Part shown: positions 33,050 through 41,576 of the stretch, piece by piece
Layout: each line of letters starts with the position of its first letter
How positions within the stretch are numbered: position 1 is the stretch's first letter
Source: MGOM01 sp035455265
GTDB lineage: Bacteria > Chloroflexota > Anaerolineae > Anaerolineales > E44-bin32
Direction of reading: 5' to 3'
NCBI GenBank assembly: GCA_035455265.1
Contig: DATIFK010000149.1
Coordinates: 1 to 47,977, forward strand
DNA: 47,977 bases
Made by a program: the position numbers and the translations under genes
Notes under the pieces: model-generated
Database searches by the model: none
The model's input: only the letters and a program-made list of their open reading frames with translations
What the model was told of the DNA's origin: nothing

Positions 33050-33065
33050 TAATTGCCTCCAATTA
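33050..33065. promoter_or_regulatory. AT-rich inverted repeat upstream of the hyp operon
   Basis: TAATTG-CCTC-CAATTA is a perfect 6-bp inverted repeat with a 4-nt spacer, standing out in GC-rich DNA 110 nt before hypA. It could be the operator of an unknown regulator. It does not match the FNR consensus. A GCCCCG-TGC-CGGGGC hairpin follows at about 33070-33084. Confidence 0.4.
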
Positions 33066-33175
33066 CCCTGCCCCGTGCCGGGGCTCCCATATTGGACTGA
33101 GTTCGTAGCGATTGGGTGACGGAAGCCACTGGGGGGTGGCGGGAGCGCAGGCTATCCTCGGCTGGGAGGCCCCCC

Positions 33176-33544
33176 GTGCACGAGCTTTCGCTCGCCCAGC
33201 ATCTGTTGGATCTCGCCCTCGAGCATGCCGCTCGTGCGGGAGCCGATCGGATCACCCGTTTGAACCTGGTCGTCGGCGAACTGGCCCCCGTGGAGCCGTC
33301 CTGCCTGTCCTTCTACTGGGACCACATCGCCGCCGACACAGCCGCCGCCGGCTCGTCCGTGGAAGTGCGCCGGCTTCCGCTTCGGCTGCTTTGCCAGGGG
33401 TGCAACCAGGTGTTCGAGCCCGCCAGCGAGAACTGGTCGTGCCCCAAATGCTCGAGCGATCGCGTCCGGCTTCAGGGGGGCGATGAATGCTACCTCGAGG
33501 CCATCGACGTGGAGGTCGACAAGAGGGCGGAGGCGCCGGCTTGA
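33176..33544 (+). CDS. hypA: Hydrogenase nickel-insertion protein HypA
   Basis: A 122-residue protein starting VHELSLAQHL, where the His at position 2 is the nickel ligand of HypA, and carrying a zinc site CQGC...CPKC near residues 75-95. With HypB it delivers nickel to the large subunit of NiFe hydrogenases. The GTG at 33176 has GGGAGG upstream and yields exactly the conserved N terminus; an upstream frame start would bury the His. It overlaps hypB by 4 nt (TTGA). Confidence 0.95.
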   Translation: MHELSLAQHLLDLALEHAARAGADRITRLNLVVGELAPVEPSCLSFYWDHIAADTAAAGSSVEVRRLPLRLLCQGCNQVFEPASENWSCPKCSSDRVRLQGGDECYLEAIDVEVDKRAEAPA

Positions 33545-34230
33545 CGCAACGCGTGGTCGTAGCGGAGAAGATCCTCAAGGCCAACGATGAGCTGGCGGCC
33601 GAGAACCGCGCTCGCCTCGAAGACGCCGGCGTGTTCAGCCTCAACCTGATGGCCTCGCCCGGGGCGGGCAAGACCTCGCTCGTCGAACGCACCGTCGCCG
33701 GCCTCGCCGATCGGCTTCAGGTGGCGGTGATCGACGGCGACCTGGCGACTAGCCTCGACGCCGACCGCGCCGCCGCTGCCGGAGCGCGGGCCGTGCAGAT
33801 CAACACCAACGGGCAATGTCACCTGGACGCCAACATGGTAGGGCACGGCCTGGATGCCCTCGACCTCTCAGGTGTGGACCTGCTGATCATCGAGAATGTG
33901 GGAAACCTCGTCTGCCCGGTGGAGTTCGCCCTGGGCGCCCATCGCAATGTCTTGATCGCCTCGGTGCCGGAAGGGGATGACAAACCGTACAAGTATCCCG
34001 GGTCGTACCGCGGCATGGACGTCGTGGTCCTCAACAAGATCGACCTCCTGCCCCATGTCCGTTTCGATGTGGATCGATTCCGGCATGGGGTCGAGGTTCT
34101 CAACCCTGGGGTGCGCATCCTCGAGGTTTCGTGCACGACGGGAGAGGGCCTGCCTGCGTGGCTGGCCTGGATCAGCGAGCAGGCCGAGGCACACCGGGTC
34201 TCCTCGGATGAACGCCGTGCGCGAAGGTGA
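33541..34230 (+). CDS. hypB: Hydrogenase nickel-insertion GTPase HypB
   Basis: A 229-residue GTPase of the SIMIBI class. P-loop ASPGAGKTSL near residue 37, DGDLATSLDADR near 66, ENVGNLVCP near 119, LNKIDLLPH near 160. No histidine-rich nickel-storage stretch and no N-terminal CxxC are present, so it is the plain form of HypB. The start is TTG at 33541, overlapping the hypA stop, with GGAGG about 7 nt upstream; a GTG four codons later is an alternative. Confidence 0.95.
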   Translation: MTQRVVVAEKILKANDELAAENRARLEDAGVFSLNLMASPGAGKTSLVERTVAGLADRLQVAVIDGDLATSLDADRAAAAGARAVQINTNGQCHLDANMVGHGLDALDLSGVDLLIIENVGNLVCPVEFALGAHRNVLIASVPEGDDKPYKYPGSYRGMDVVVLNKIDLLPHVRFDVDRFRHGVEVLNPGVRILEVSCTTGEGLPAWLAWISEQAEAHRVSSDERRARR

Positions 34231-34306
34231 AGCCGTGCTCCCGCAAGGACACCCCGTTCGCCCCAGCGTAAGCACTGGGGCCGTTCGGGCCGAGGGCCCC
34301 CCGTCC

Positions 34307-34350
34307 GGCCCGCCGCACCGTCCCGGTGTCCTGCCGGGAGGGCGAGACGG
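34307..34350 (-). repeat. 44-nt dispersed repeat, copy 2
   Basis: Reverse-complement copy of 16404-16447 with one mismatch. It lies inside the 130-nt spacer between hypB and the probable hypF start. The neighbouring sequence also holds a hairpin, GCCCCAG...CTGGGGC (about 34260-34281). Confidence 0.85.
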
Positions 34351-34360
34351 GCGGGACGGT

Positions 34361-36658
34361 GTGACGCCCGCCGGCGCCCGCCTCCATGTGACCGGGGTCG
34401 TGCAAGGCGTTGGCTTCCGCCCGTTCGTCTACAACCTGGCGACTCGCCTCGGCCTGACCGGGTGGGTGCGCAACACCTCGGCCGGCGTGGACATCGAGGT
34501 CAGCGGCCCTGAGGAGGCCATCGATCGTTTCCTTGCCCTTCTCGAGCAGGAACCTCCACCGCTGGCGCGCATCGATCGCCTCGAGCAACGGCCCTGTGCG
34601 CCTCGGGCGCAGGACGGTTTCCGGATTCTGGAGTCGCAGTTCTTCGAGGGGGAGGTCCAGCCCGTGCCGGCCGACGTGGCCACGTGCCCCGACTGCCTGC
34701 GTGAGATGTTCGACCCGGCCGACCGGCGCTACCGCTACCCGTTCATCAACTGCACGCACTGCGGGCCGCGCCTCACTCTGATCGAGGCCATGCCATACGA
34801 CCGTCGCTCCACGACCATGGCGGAGTTCGCCCTGTGCCCCGAGTGCGAAGCCGAGTACCGCGATCCGGGGAACCGGCGCTTCCACGCGCAACCGATCGCC
34901 TGTCCAGTGTGTGGGCCAATGGTCGAGCTGGTTGCCGGGGGGCGCGAGACCTGGCGCGGCGAGGAGGCCATCGCCGAGACGCGGCGGATGATCGGTCAGG
35001 GGCTCATCGTGGCGGTCAAGGGGTTGGGTGGCTATCACCTGGCCTGTGATGCGACGAATGCCGAGGCCGTCGCCGAGCTGCGGCGTCGTAAAGGCCGAGG
35101 CGACAAGCCGTTCGCCGTCATGTTCCCGGATATCGAGGCGGTGGCCGCTCACGCCATCGCCGGTCCGGCCGAGACGGCGGCCCTCACCGGCCGTGACCGG
35201 CCGATCGTCGTCCTCACGCTCCGCCAAGGCTCGCGTCTGCCGGCGGCGTTGGCGCCAGGCCAACACACGGTCGGCGCCATGCTCGCCTACACCCCGCTGC
35301 ACCATTTGCTGCTGGAGCGGGCCCCAGGCTTCGCCGAGGCGCTGGTCATGACGAGCGGCAACCGAAGCGAGGAGCCTCTGGCGATCGACGACCAGGAAGC
35401 GCGGCTGAGTCTGCGCGGCATCGCCGACGCCTGGCTGAGCCACAACCGCAGGATCCATCAACGCTGCGATGACTCCGTTGTGCGGGTCGTGCGCGGGTCG
35501 CCTTATCCGCTGAGGCGCTCGCGCGGGACGGTGCCGGAGCCGATCCACATCGATGAACTCCGCGAGCCCCTGCTGGCCTGCGGCGCCGAGCTCAAGAACA
35601 CTTTCTGCCTCACGCGGGAGCGATCGGCGATCCTCGGCCCTCACATCGGCGACCTGCAGAACGCCGAAACGTTGGCGGCCTTCGAGCAGTCGATCGCCCG
35701 CATGGAAGGGCTCTTCCGCATCCGGCCGGAAGTCTTCGTCTGCGACCTGCATCCGGACTATCTGTCGACGCGCTACGCCCAGGCGCGGAGTGAGCGCGAA
35801 GGGCGCCCGTTGGTCTACGTTCAGCACCATCACGCCCACATTGCCGCTTGCCTCGCTGATGCCGGGCTCGCGCTGTCGACGCCAGCCATTGGTCTGGCGC
35901 TGGACGGTCTGGGCTACGGCGACGACGGTGCCTTATGGGGTGGCGAAGTGCTGTGGGTCGAGGGGGCGCGTTACCAGCGCTTGGGTCACCTGGCCTACGT
36001 CTCCCAGCCCGGCGGCGATGCTGCCACCAGGCAGCCGTGGCGCATGGCCCTGGCCTGGCTCGAGCACGCCGGGATCGCGTGGGAGCAAGATCTGCCGCCG
36101 GTGCAGCATGCCTCGGCGACGGCTCGGGCCGTGTTGGCGGCCATGCTGCGGCGGGATGGGAGCGGCTCGGCGTGGGCGGCGCCGATGACGTCGAGCGTCG
36201 GCCGGTTGTTCGATGGATTTGCCTCGCTCATCGGAGTTCGTCAGGAAGTTCGCGACGAGGCGCAAGCAGCGATCGAGCTGGAAGCGCTCGTCGACCCAGC
36301 CGAGGAAGACGCCTATTCGCTGGACATCACCGGGATGGATTTCGACGCCGCAACGATGTTCCGCTCCGCCGTGGTTGACATGCGGGCCGGGATGGCGCGG
36401 CCGCGCCTGGCGGCGCGCTTCCACAACGGACTGGCGGCGGCGATGGTCGAGGTGGCCCGGCGGGCGAGCGCTGCCACTGGGGTGGGGCGCGTCGTCCTCA
36501 GCGGAGGCGTCTGGCAGAACGTGCTTCTTCTGGAGCGCGTTCTTGGCGGACTAGAGCAGGCCGGGCTGGAAGTCGTCATCCATCGCCGCGTTCCGGCGAA
36601 CGACGGAGGTCTGGCGCTGGGCCAGGCGGCCGTCGCCGCGTTAGGACGGGCGGGCTGA
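34361..36658 (+). CDS. hypF: Carbamoyltransferase HypF
   Basis: About 765 residues. Domains in order: acylphosphatase (RLHVTGVVQGVGFRPFVYNLA, residues 7-95), two zinc fingers (CPDC...CTHC and CPEC...CPVC, about 107-188), YrdC-like (GLGGYHLACDA, KPFAVM, about 205-390) and a Kae1-like carbamoyltransferase domain with YVQHHHAHIAACLAD near residue 490. It converts carbamoyl phosphate and ATP to a thiocarbamate on HypE for cyanide ligand synthesis. The frame is open back to 34208 through repeat DNA. I choose the GTG at 34361, directly after the repeat, since the protein then has normal length. An ATG at 34208 inside hypB would add 51 residues. Confidence 0.93.
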   Translation: MTPAGARLHVTGVVQGVGFRPFVYNLATRLGLTGWVRNTSAGVDIEVSGPEEAIDRFLALLEQEPPPLARIDRLEQRPCAPRAQDGFRILESQFFEGEVQPVPADVATCPDCLREMFDPADRRYRYPFINCTHCGPRLTLIEAMPYDRRSTTMAEFALCPECEAEYRDPGNRRFHAQPIACPVCGPMVELVAGGRETWRGEEAIAETRRMIGQGLIVAVKGLGGYHLACDATNAEAVAELRRRKGRGDKPFAVMFPDIEAVAAHAIAGPAETAALTGRDRPIVVLTLRQGSRLPAALAPGQHTVGAMLAYTPLHHLLLERAPGFAEALVMTSGNRSEEPLAIDDQEARLSLRGIADAWLSHNRRIHQRCDDSVVRVVRGSPYPLRRSRGTVPEPIHIDELREPLLACGAELKNTFCLTRERSAILGPHIGDLQNAETLAAFEQSIARMEGLFRIRPEVFVCDLHPDYLSTRYAQARSEREGRPLVYVQHHHAHIAACLADAGLALSTPAIGLALDGLGYGDDGALWGGEVLWVEGARYQRLGHLAYVSQPGGDAATRQPWRMALAWLEHAGIAWEQDLPPVQHASATARAVLAAMLRRDGSGSAWAAPMTSSVGRLFDGFASLIGVRQEVRDEAQAAIELEALVDPAEEDAYSLDITGMDFDAATMFRSAVVDMRAGMARPRLAARFHNGLAAAMVEVARRASAATGVGRVVLSGGVWQNVLLLERVLGGLEQAGLEVVIHRRVPANDGGLALGQAAVAALGRAG

Positions 36659-36675
36659 GGATCGGGAGGGAAGCG

Positions 36676-36918
36676 ATGTGCCTTGGTGTGCCAGGCTGCA
36701 TCCTGGAAGTGCATGAAGCCAACGGCCTGCGCATGGGGACGGCTGACTTCGGCGGCGTTCGCCGTGAGATCTGCCTCAGCTACGTTCCCGACGCCGACGT
36801 GGGCAGCTACGTATTGGTGCATGTCGGGTTTGCCATTTCGGTGATCTCCGAGGCCGAGGCACAGGAGACTCTGTCCTTGCTCGAAGAGATCGGCGGACTG
36901 GGTGGGGAGTCGACGTGA
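36676..36918 (+). CDS. hypC: Hydrogenase maturation chaperone HypC
   Basis: An 80-residue HypC/HybG chaperone starting MCLGVPGCILEV, with the essential N-terminal Cys 2 and the following FGGVRREICLSYV and SYVLVHVGFAISVI typical of the family. With HypD it assembles Fe(CN)2CO and delivers it to the hydrogenase precursor. ATG 36676 has GGGAGG upstream. The end overlaps hypD by 4 nt (GTGA). Confidence 0.97.
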   Translation: MCLGVPGCILEVHEANGLRMGTADFGGVRREICLSYVPDADVGSYVLVHVGFAISVISEAEAQETLSLLEEIGGLGGEST

Positions 36919-38036
36919 AGTATCTGGACGAGTATCGGCAGGCGGACAAAGTTCACGCCGTCGTCGAACAGATTCGACGACTGGTCACCCGTCCCTGGGT
37001 GCTGATGGAGATCTGCGGCGGGCAGACCCACTCGATCGTCCGCCACGGCCTCGACCAGCTCCTGCCAGCCGAGATCGAGCTCGTCCACGGGCCTGGCTGC
37101 CCGGTGTGCGTGACGCCACTCGAGCTGGTCGACAAGGCGCTGGCCATCGCCTCCCGGCCGGAGGTCATCTTCACCTCGTACGGGGACATGCTGCGTGTGC
37201 CGGGATCGGGCCGCGACTTGTTCGCCGTGCGCGCCGGTGGAGGCGACGTGCGCGTCGTTTACTCGCCTCTCGACGCCATCCGGCTGGCGCAGGCGAATCC
37301 CGAACGGCAGGTGGTCTTCTTCGCCATCGGTTTCGAGACGACGGCGCCGGCCAACGCCATGAGCGTCTGGCAAGCGAAGCGTTTGGGCTTGAAGAACTTC
37401 AGCCTGCTCGTCTCGCATGTGCGCGTCCCGCCGGCGATGCATGCCATCCTCAGCTCGCCGGACAATCGCGTCCAGGGTTTCCTCGCCGCCGGGCACGTCT
37501 GCGCCGTCATGGGCTTTCACGAGTACCCGCCCATCGCCGAGCGCTATCGCGTGCCGATCGTGGTGACCGGATTCGAGCCCCTCGACCTGGTTTTGGGAAT
37601 CGAGCGGACGGTGAAGCAGCTTGAGGCCGGCCGGGCGGAGGCGGAGAACGCTTACGAGCGAGTCGTGCGCTTCGAGGGCAATCGCCCGGCGCAGGAGCTG
37701 ATCGAGCGCACGTTCGAAGACTGTGACCGCGCCTGGCGCGGCATCGGGGTTATCCCACAGAGCGGCTGGCGCCTGCGGTCGGAACTGGCGGATTTCGATG
37801 CCGAGAGACGATTCGACGTCGACGCTATTCGTCCGCTCGAGTCGCCTGACTGCATCGCCGGGCTGATCCTGCAGGGATTGCGCAAGCCGCACGATTGCAC
37901 GGCCTTCGGGACGCGCTGCACGCCGGAACATCCGCTTGGGGCGACGATGGTCTCGTCCGAGGGCGCCTGCGCAGCCTACTTTCGCTATGGACGGATTCCG
38001 CTGAACGCCGACGCACCGGTGAGGGCGGCCGGATGA
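36915..38036 (+). CDS. hypD: Hydrogenase maturation iron-sulfur protein HypD
   Basis: A 373-residue protein with the HypD signatures MEICGGQTHSIVRHG near residue 33, VHGPGCPVCVTP near 57, FFAIGFETTAPANA near 136 and CAVMGFHEYPPIAERY near 195, and the C-terminal [4Fe-4S] cysteines spread over residues 315-360 (DCIAGLILQGL, DCTAFGTRCTPEHPLGATMVSSEGAC). It is the scaffold on which Fe(CN)2CO is formed. GTG start at 36915, ATGA overlap with hypE at the end. Confidence 0.97.
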   Translation: MKYLDEYRQADKVHAVVEQIRRLVTRPWVLMEICGGQTHSIVRHGLDQLLPAEIELVHGPGCPVCVTPLELVDKALAIASRPEVIFTSYGDMLRVPGSGRDLFAVRAGGGDVRVVYSPLDAIRLAQANPERQVVFFAIGFETTAPANAMSVWQAKRLGLKNFSLLVSHVRVPPAMHAILSSPDNRVQGFLAAGHVCAVMGFHEYPPIAERYRVPIVVTGFEPLDLVLGIERTVKQLEAGRAEAENAYERVVRFEGNRPAQELIERTFEDCDRAWRGIGVIPQSGWRLRSELADFDAERRFDVDAIRPLESPDCIAGLILQGLRKPHDCTAFGTRCTPEHPLGATMVSSEGACAAYFRYGRIPLNADAPVRAAG

Positions 38037-39136
38037 GCGAGCCTCGGCCCGGCGCGCGTGCGGAATCCGCCGCGGCACCAGACATCTCCGGCGCGAGTTG
38101 CGCCGTGCCGTTGGCGCACAAGGACCAGATCGTCCTGGGGCACGGCAGCGGAGGCCGCCTCACCCACGACCTGATTCGTCAGGTCTTCCTGAAGGCGTTC
38201 GACAACCCGGCGCTGGCGCAAGGCGACGACGCTGCCTGCCTCGACCTCCCCGACTCCGGCCGCCTGGCGGTGACGACCGACGGGCACATTGTGTCTCCGT
38301 TGTTCTTCCCCGGAGGCGATATCGGCCGGCTGGCCGTGTGCGGGACGGTCAACGACCTGGCCATGATGGGCGCCGTCCCGCTCTGGCTGACGGCGAGCTT
38401 CATCCTGGAAGAAGGACTGGCGGCAGAGACGCTGCAGCGCATCGTCGATTCGATGCGAACGGCGGCGAACGAGGCCGGCGTTTCCATCGTGGCCGGCGAC
38501 ACCAAGGTCGCCGAGCGCGGCAAGGCCGACGGCGTGTTCATCCACACCACCGGCGTCGGGCGCATCCCGCCGGGGCGGGAGGTGGGTGGTGCGAGAGCCC
38601 GGGCTGGAGACGCGATCCTGGTTTCCGGGACTATCGGAGACCACGGCATGGCCGTGCTGGCGGCGCGCGGCGGTCTGGATTTCGCCATCGACGTGGCCTC
38701 CGATATGGCGCCGCTGAACGAGTTGGTGGAATCGATGTTCGCGGCAAGTGAGGGGAGTGGCGAGCTGCATGTCCTGCGCGATCCCACTCGAGGCGGCGTG
38801 GCCACGACCTTGAACGAGATCGCCCGCCAGAGCGCGGTCTCGATGCTGCTGGAGGAAGACGCCATTCCGGTGAGGCCGGCGGTCGCCTCCGGCTGCGAGC
38901 TGCTCGGGTTTGACCCCCTGTATGTCGCCAACGAGGGCAAGCTGGTGGCCATCGTTTCTCCCGGCGCTGCCGACGAGGTCCTTGCCGCGATGCGAGCCCA
39001 TCCCCTGGGCCGTGACGCCAACCGCATCGGAGTCGTGCAGGACGGGCCGGCCGGCCGCGTGGGCATGCGAACGCGCCTGGGCACGACGCGCGTCGTCGAC
39101 ATGCTCAGCGGTGAGATGTTGCCGCGGATCTGCTAG
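38033..39136 (+). CDS. hypE: Hydrogenase maturation protein HypE
   Basis: A 367-residue PurM-like ATPase. After a 30-residue Ala-rich extension come VLGHGSGGRLTHDLI, QGDDAACLDL, TDGHIVSPLFFPGGDIG, CGTVNDLAMMGA, and at the very end LPRIC, whose C-terminal Cys carries the thiocarbamate and then the thiocyanate. It completes cyanide ligand synthesis with HypF. ATG at 38033 overlaps the hypD stop. A strong terminator follows 22 nt after its stop. Confidence 0.97.
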   Translation: MSEPRPGARAESAAAPDISGASCAVPLAHKDQIVLGHGSGGRLTHDLIRQVFLKAFDNPALAQGDDAACLDLPDSGRLAVTTDGHIVSPLFFPGGDIGRLAVCGTVNDLAMMGAVPLWLTASFILEEGLAAETLQRIVDSMRTAANEAGVSIVAGDTKVAERGKADGVFIHTTGVGRIPPGREVGGARARAGDAILVSGTIGDHGMAVLAARGGLDFAIDVASDMAPLNELVESMFAASEGSGELHVLRDPTRGGVATTLNEIARQSAVSMLLEEDAIPVRPAVASGCELLGFDPLYVANEGKLVAIVSPGAADEVLAAMRAHPLGRDANRIGVVQDGPAGRVGMRTRLGTTRVVDMLSGEMLPRIC

Positions 39137-39157
39137 GTGACCTCAGACCAGTGCGCC

Positions 39158-39190
39158 ACTCGGTTTCCATCCGGAAACCGAGTTTCGTTT
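39158..39190 (+). terminator. Intrinsic terminator of the hyp operon
   Basis: A perfect 11-bp stem (ACTCGGTTTCC with GGAAACCGAGT), a 4-nt loop, and TTCGTTT after the stem. It is the best terminator in the window and ends the hypABFCDE transcript. Confidence 0.85.
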
Positions 39191-39295
39191 GATGCGTGGC
39201 CGCATTCCGGCCTGTGGTACCATGCGACGCTCGCCGCATGCCTCGCCGTCCGCATCGATGGACGGCCGGGGGCTTGACGCCAAAGGGAAGTCGCC

Positions 39296-40819
39296 GTGAG
39301 AGGAAGAAGAGCTCGCACCCTCGCCTGGGGGCTGTGCGCCGTCGCCATCCTCAGCGCCGTGGGGCAGCTGATCCTGTGGGCGGCTCGCCTGAACGGGCCG
39401 CCGACGGTCGACGACGCCGGCCAGCACCTGTTTTGGGGACTCGCGTTTCCGGTCGTCTTCTCGATTCTGGCCGCGATGATCGTCGCCCGCCAGCCGGCCA
39501 ACCGGGTCGGATGGTTGATGATGGTCGTCGCCCTGGCCACCGCCCCCCTCGGCCTTGCCCTCGACCTGGTCCTCGGCCAACTCTCCGGGCCCCCGGCGGT
39601 CTTGACGACGGCCCAGTGGCTGGCGCTGTGGATCAGCGGATGGTCGTGGATCCCGGTCATCTTCCCCATCTTCTTGATCCCGCTCTTCTTCCCCACGGGA
39701 AGTCCGCCGACCCCGCGCTGGCGATGGGTTGCCTGGCTGGCGTATGGCATGTGGGTCGCCTTCCTGGTGCTTTCGGCGTTGGGCGCGGACATACAGTACG
39801 CCGATTGGACGATGGTCAACCCCATCGGCATCCTCCCGGCGGGATTCTGGGACGGGGGTTTCATGGCCGTCTGGGGCGCCGGGCTCCTGACCACTCTTTC
39901 GGGAAGCATCGCCTCCCTGGTCGTGCGCTACCGTCGAGCCGGAACCGGAGAGCGTCAGCAGATCAAGTGGCTGCTCTTGGCTGGGGCCGCGTTCACCATC
40001 GTCTACGCCGTGGGGCTCTTCGCCTCGGACGCCCCAACGTCCGCGAGAGGTTGGGCGGACTTGTTGTTCCCAATCTCGATCCTGGCCTTCCCGGCGGCCA
40101 TCACCATTGCCATCTTCCGCTACCGGCTTTGGGACCTCGAGGTGGTCGTCAACCGGGCGGTGATCTACGGCCTGCTGACGACGCTTCTGGCCGGGATCTT
40201 CGCCGCCGTCATCGCTGTGATCACGGAGGCCGGGAAGGATCTCCTGGGAGAAGGCTCCCGTGCCCTCGGGGCGGCCATCTCGGCGCTGACGGTCGCCGTC
40301 GTCTTCCAGCCGCTGAGGACCTGGATCGAGGCTTGGGTGAATAGGCGGTTCTACCCCGAGAAGAACAATCTCGCCTCGGGGCTTGTCGAAGTGGAGCCGG
40401 GGTATTGGGGTTTCCTCGATCGACCCACGCTGTTTCGCCTTTCCACAGACCACGTTCGCCGCGTCCTCGGCACGCCGCAGGCGGCCTTCTACGTGGTGTC
40501 CGAATCGGACGGCTTCCGCCTGGCGGCCAAAGCCGCCGGCTCCGTGGCTGCGAGTCGATCGGTGGCGGTGTCCGGAAAGCAGCGGCAGGAGCTCGGCAAG
40601 AAACGGGTCGTAGCGGCCGAGGGTGACGGCGCCATGGTAGCCCACGTCCCCGTGTACGTCGACCGAGGCAGCACGAGTGAGCTCCTCGGTCTGCTCTCGA
40701 TCGGGCCGCGCCGGAATGGGAGAGGCTACTCGGGGGACGACCTGAAGGGCCTGGTCGAGCTGGGGGGAAAGATCGGCCTGGCGCTCAACGCGATCCGGCT
40801 TCGCTCGGCTCGAAGGTGA
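39296..40819 (+). CDS. Multi-span membrane sensor with C-terminal GAF-like domain, no output domain
   Basis: A 507-residue protein. The first 340 residues hold about eight to nine hydrophobic helices with words (RQPANRVGWLMM, FPTGSPPTPRWRW, RYRLWDLEVVVNRAVIYGLLT) typical of the membrane sensor part of a group of histidine kinases found in Chloroflexota and Actinobacteria. The segment WVNRRFYPEKNN follows, and residues about 385-505 resemble a degenerate GAF domain ending LALNAIRLRSARR. Neither histidine-kinase nor GGDEF/phosphatase motifs appear, so it looks like a sensor with its output lost or placed on another protein. GTG 39296 has GGGAAG upstream. Its last 35 nt overlap the end of cooC on the other strand. 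Confidence 0.7.
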   Translation: MRGRRARTLAWGLCAVAILSAVGQLILWAARLNGPPTVDDAGQHLFWGLAFPVVFSILAAMIVARQPANRVGWLMMVVALATAPLGLALDLVLGQLSGPPAVLTTAQWLALWISGWSWIPVIFPIFLIPLFFPTGSPPTPRWRWVAWLAYGMWVAFLVLSALGADIQYADWTMVNPIGILPAGFWDGGFMAVWGAGLLTTLSGSIASLVVRYRRAGTGERQQIKWLLLAGAAFTIVYAVGLFASDAPTSARGWADLLFPISILAFPAAITIAIFRYRLWDLEVVVNRAVIYGLLTTLLAGIFAAVIAVITEAGKDLLGEGSRALGAAISALTVAVVFQPLRTWIEAWVNRRFYPEKNNLASGLVEVEPGYWGFLDRPTLFRLSTDHVRRVLGTPQAAFYVVSESDGFRLAAKAAGSVAASRSVAVSGKQRQELGKKRVVAAEGDGAMVAHVPVYVDRGSTSELLGLLSIGPRRNGRGYSGDDLKGLVELGGKIGLALNAIRLRSARR

Positions 40820-41576
40820 GGGCCTTCGCCAGCGCCTGGGCCTCGCCTCGCAGTATCGCCGCGGCGTCGTAGACGGACGAGGCGGCGCGGTCCGCTTCCT
40901 GCACACCGGGATCGACCGAAAGGAATCCCAGCACCGGCAGGCCCGGGGAATGCTCCGTGATGAAACGGCGATCTTCCTCGGACCGGACCTTGCTGCCGAC
41001 CAGCTGCAGGTGAGTCAGCTTGAGATCCTCGGCGAGCTTCTTGATCTGTGCCGCCGTCCCGAGGCTGCGCAGCGTCGGTTCGACCACGATGAGCATGGCG
41101 TCCACGGCGTCGGCCGTGGCCCGGCCGAGATGCTCGACGCCGGCGTACAGATCCAGCAGGATGACCTCGTCGCTGCGCAGCAGCAGGTGGGTCACCAAGG
41201 CGCGCAGGACGGCGCTTTCCGGGCAGATGCAGCCGGCGCCGCCCATCTTGACCGCGCCGAGCTCGAGCAACCGGATGCCGCGGTGCTCCACGGCAAAGCG
41301 GGCCGGCAGGTCGTCGACACGCGGGTTGAGTTTGAAGTAGCCGCCGACGGTCCCCGGTTGTGCACCGGTGCGCTCGAAGATCAGCTCCTCCATCTGAGCG
41401 ATCGGCTCGAGCCCGGCCAATACCTTCTCTGGGAATCCAAGTGCCTGGCCGAGGCAAGGCGACGGGTCGGCGTCGATGGCCAGGACGCGGAAGCCCTGGT
41501 CGACGAAGGCGAAGGCCAGCAGGCTGGTCAGGGTCGTCTTGCCGACGCCCCCTTTACCGGTGACGGCGATTTTCAA
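40785..41576 (-). CDS. cooC: CooC-type nickel-insertion ATPase (CODH maturation)
   Basis: A 263-residue MinD/ParA-like ATPase. Deviant Walker A GKGGVGKTT (residues 7-15), AIDADPS near 34, switch II-like DLYAGVEHLGR near 140, and the metal-binding C-x-C in AGCICPES (residues 116-118), which distinguishes CooC from MinD. CooC supports nickel insertion into carbon monoxide dehydrogenase. No CODH gene is in the window, but the gene ends an operon that encodes the Hdr-MetVF complex. The start is a TTG at 41576 overlapping the previous stop (TTGA), with GGGAGTGGA upstream. Convergent overlap of 35 nt with the sensor gene. Confidence 0.9.
   Translation of the reverse strand: MKIAVTGKGGVGKTTLTSLLAFAFVDQGFRVLAIDADPSPCLGQALGFPEKVLAGLEPIAQMEELIFERTGAQPGTVGGYFKLNPRVDDLPARFAVEHRGIRLLELGAVKMGGAGCICPESAVLRALVTHLLLRSDEVILLDLYAGVEHLGRATADAVDAMLIVVEPTLRSLGTAAQIKKLAEDLKLTHLQLVGSKVRSEEDRRFITEHSPGLPVLGFLSVDPGVQEADRAASSVYDAAAILRGEAQALAKALTFEPSEAGSR

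Noticed and set aside
33050..33065. FNR box
   Set aside because: FNR sites are TTGAT-N4-ATCAA; this palindrome has TTG and CAA only 4 nt apart.
40785..41576. MinD or NifH-type function instead of CooC
   Set aside because: The C-x-C motif in AGCICPES and the Hdr/Met context favour CooC; there are no MinD membrane-targeting helix or NifH cluster cysteines.
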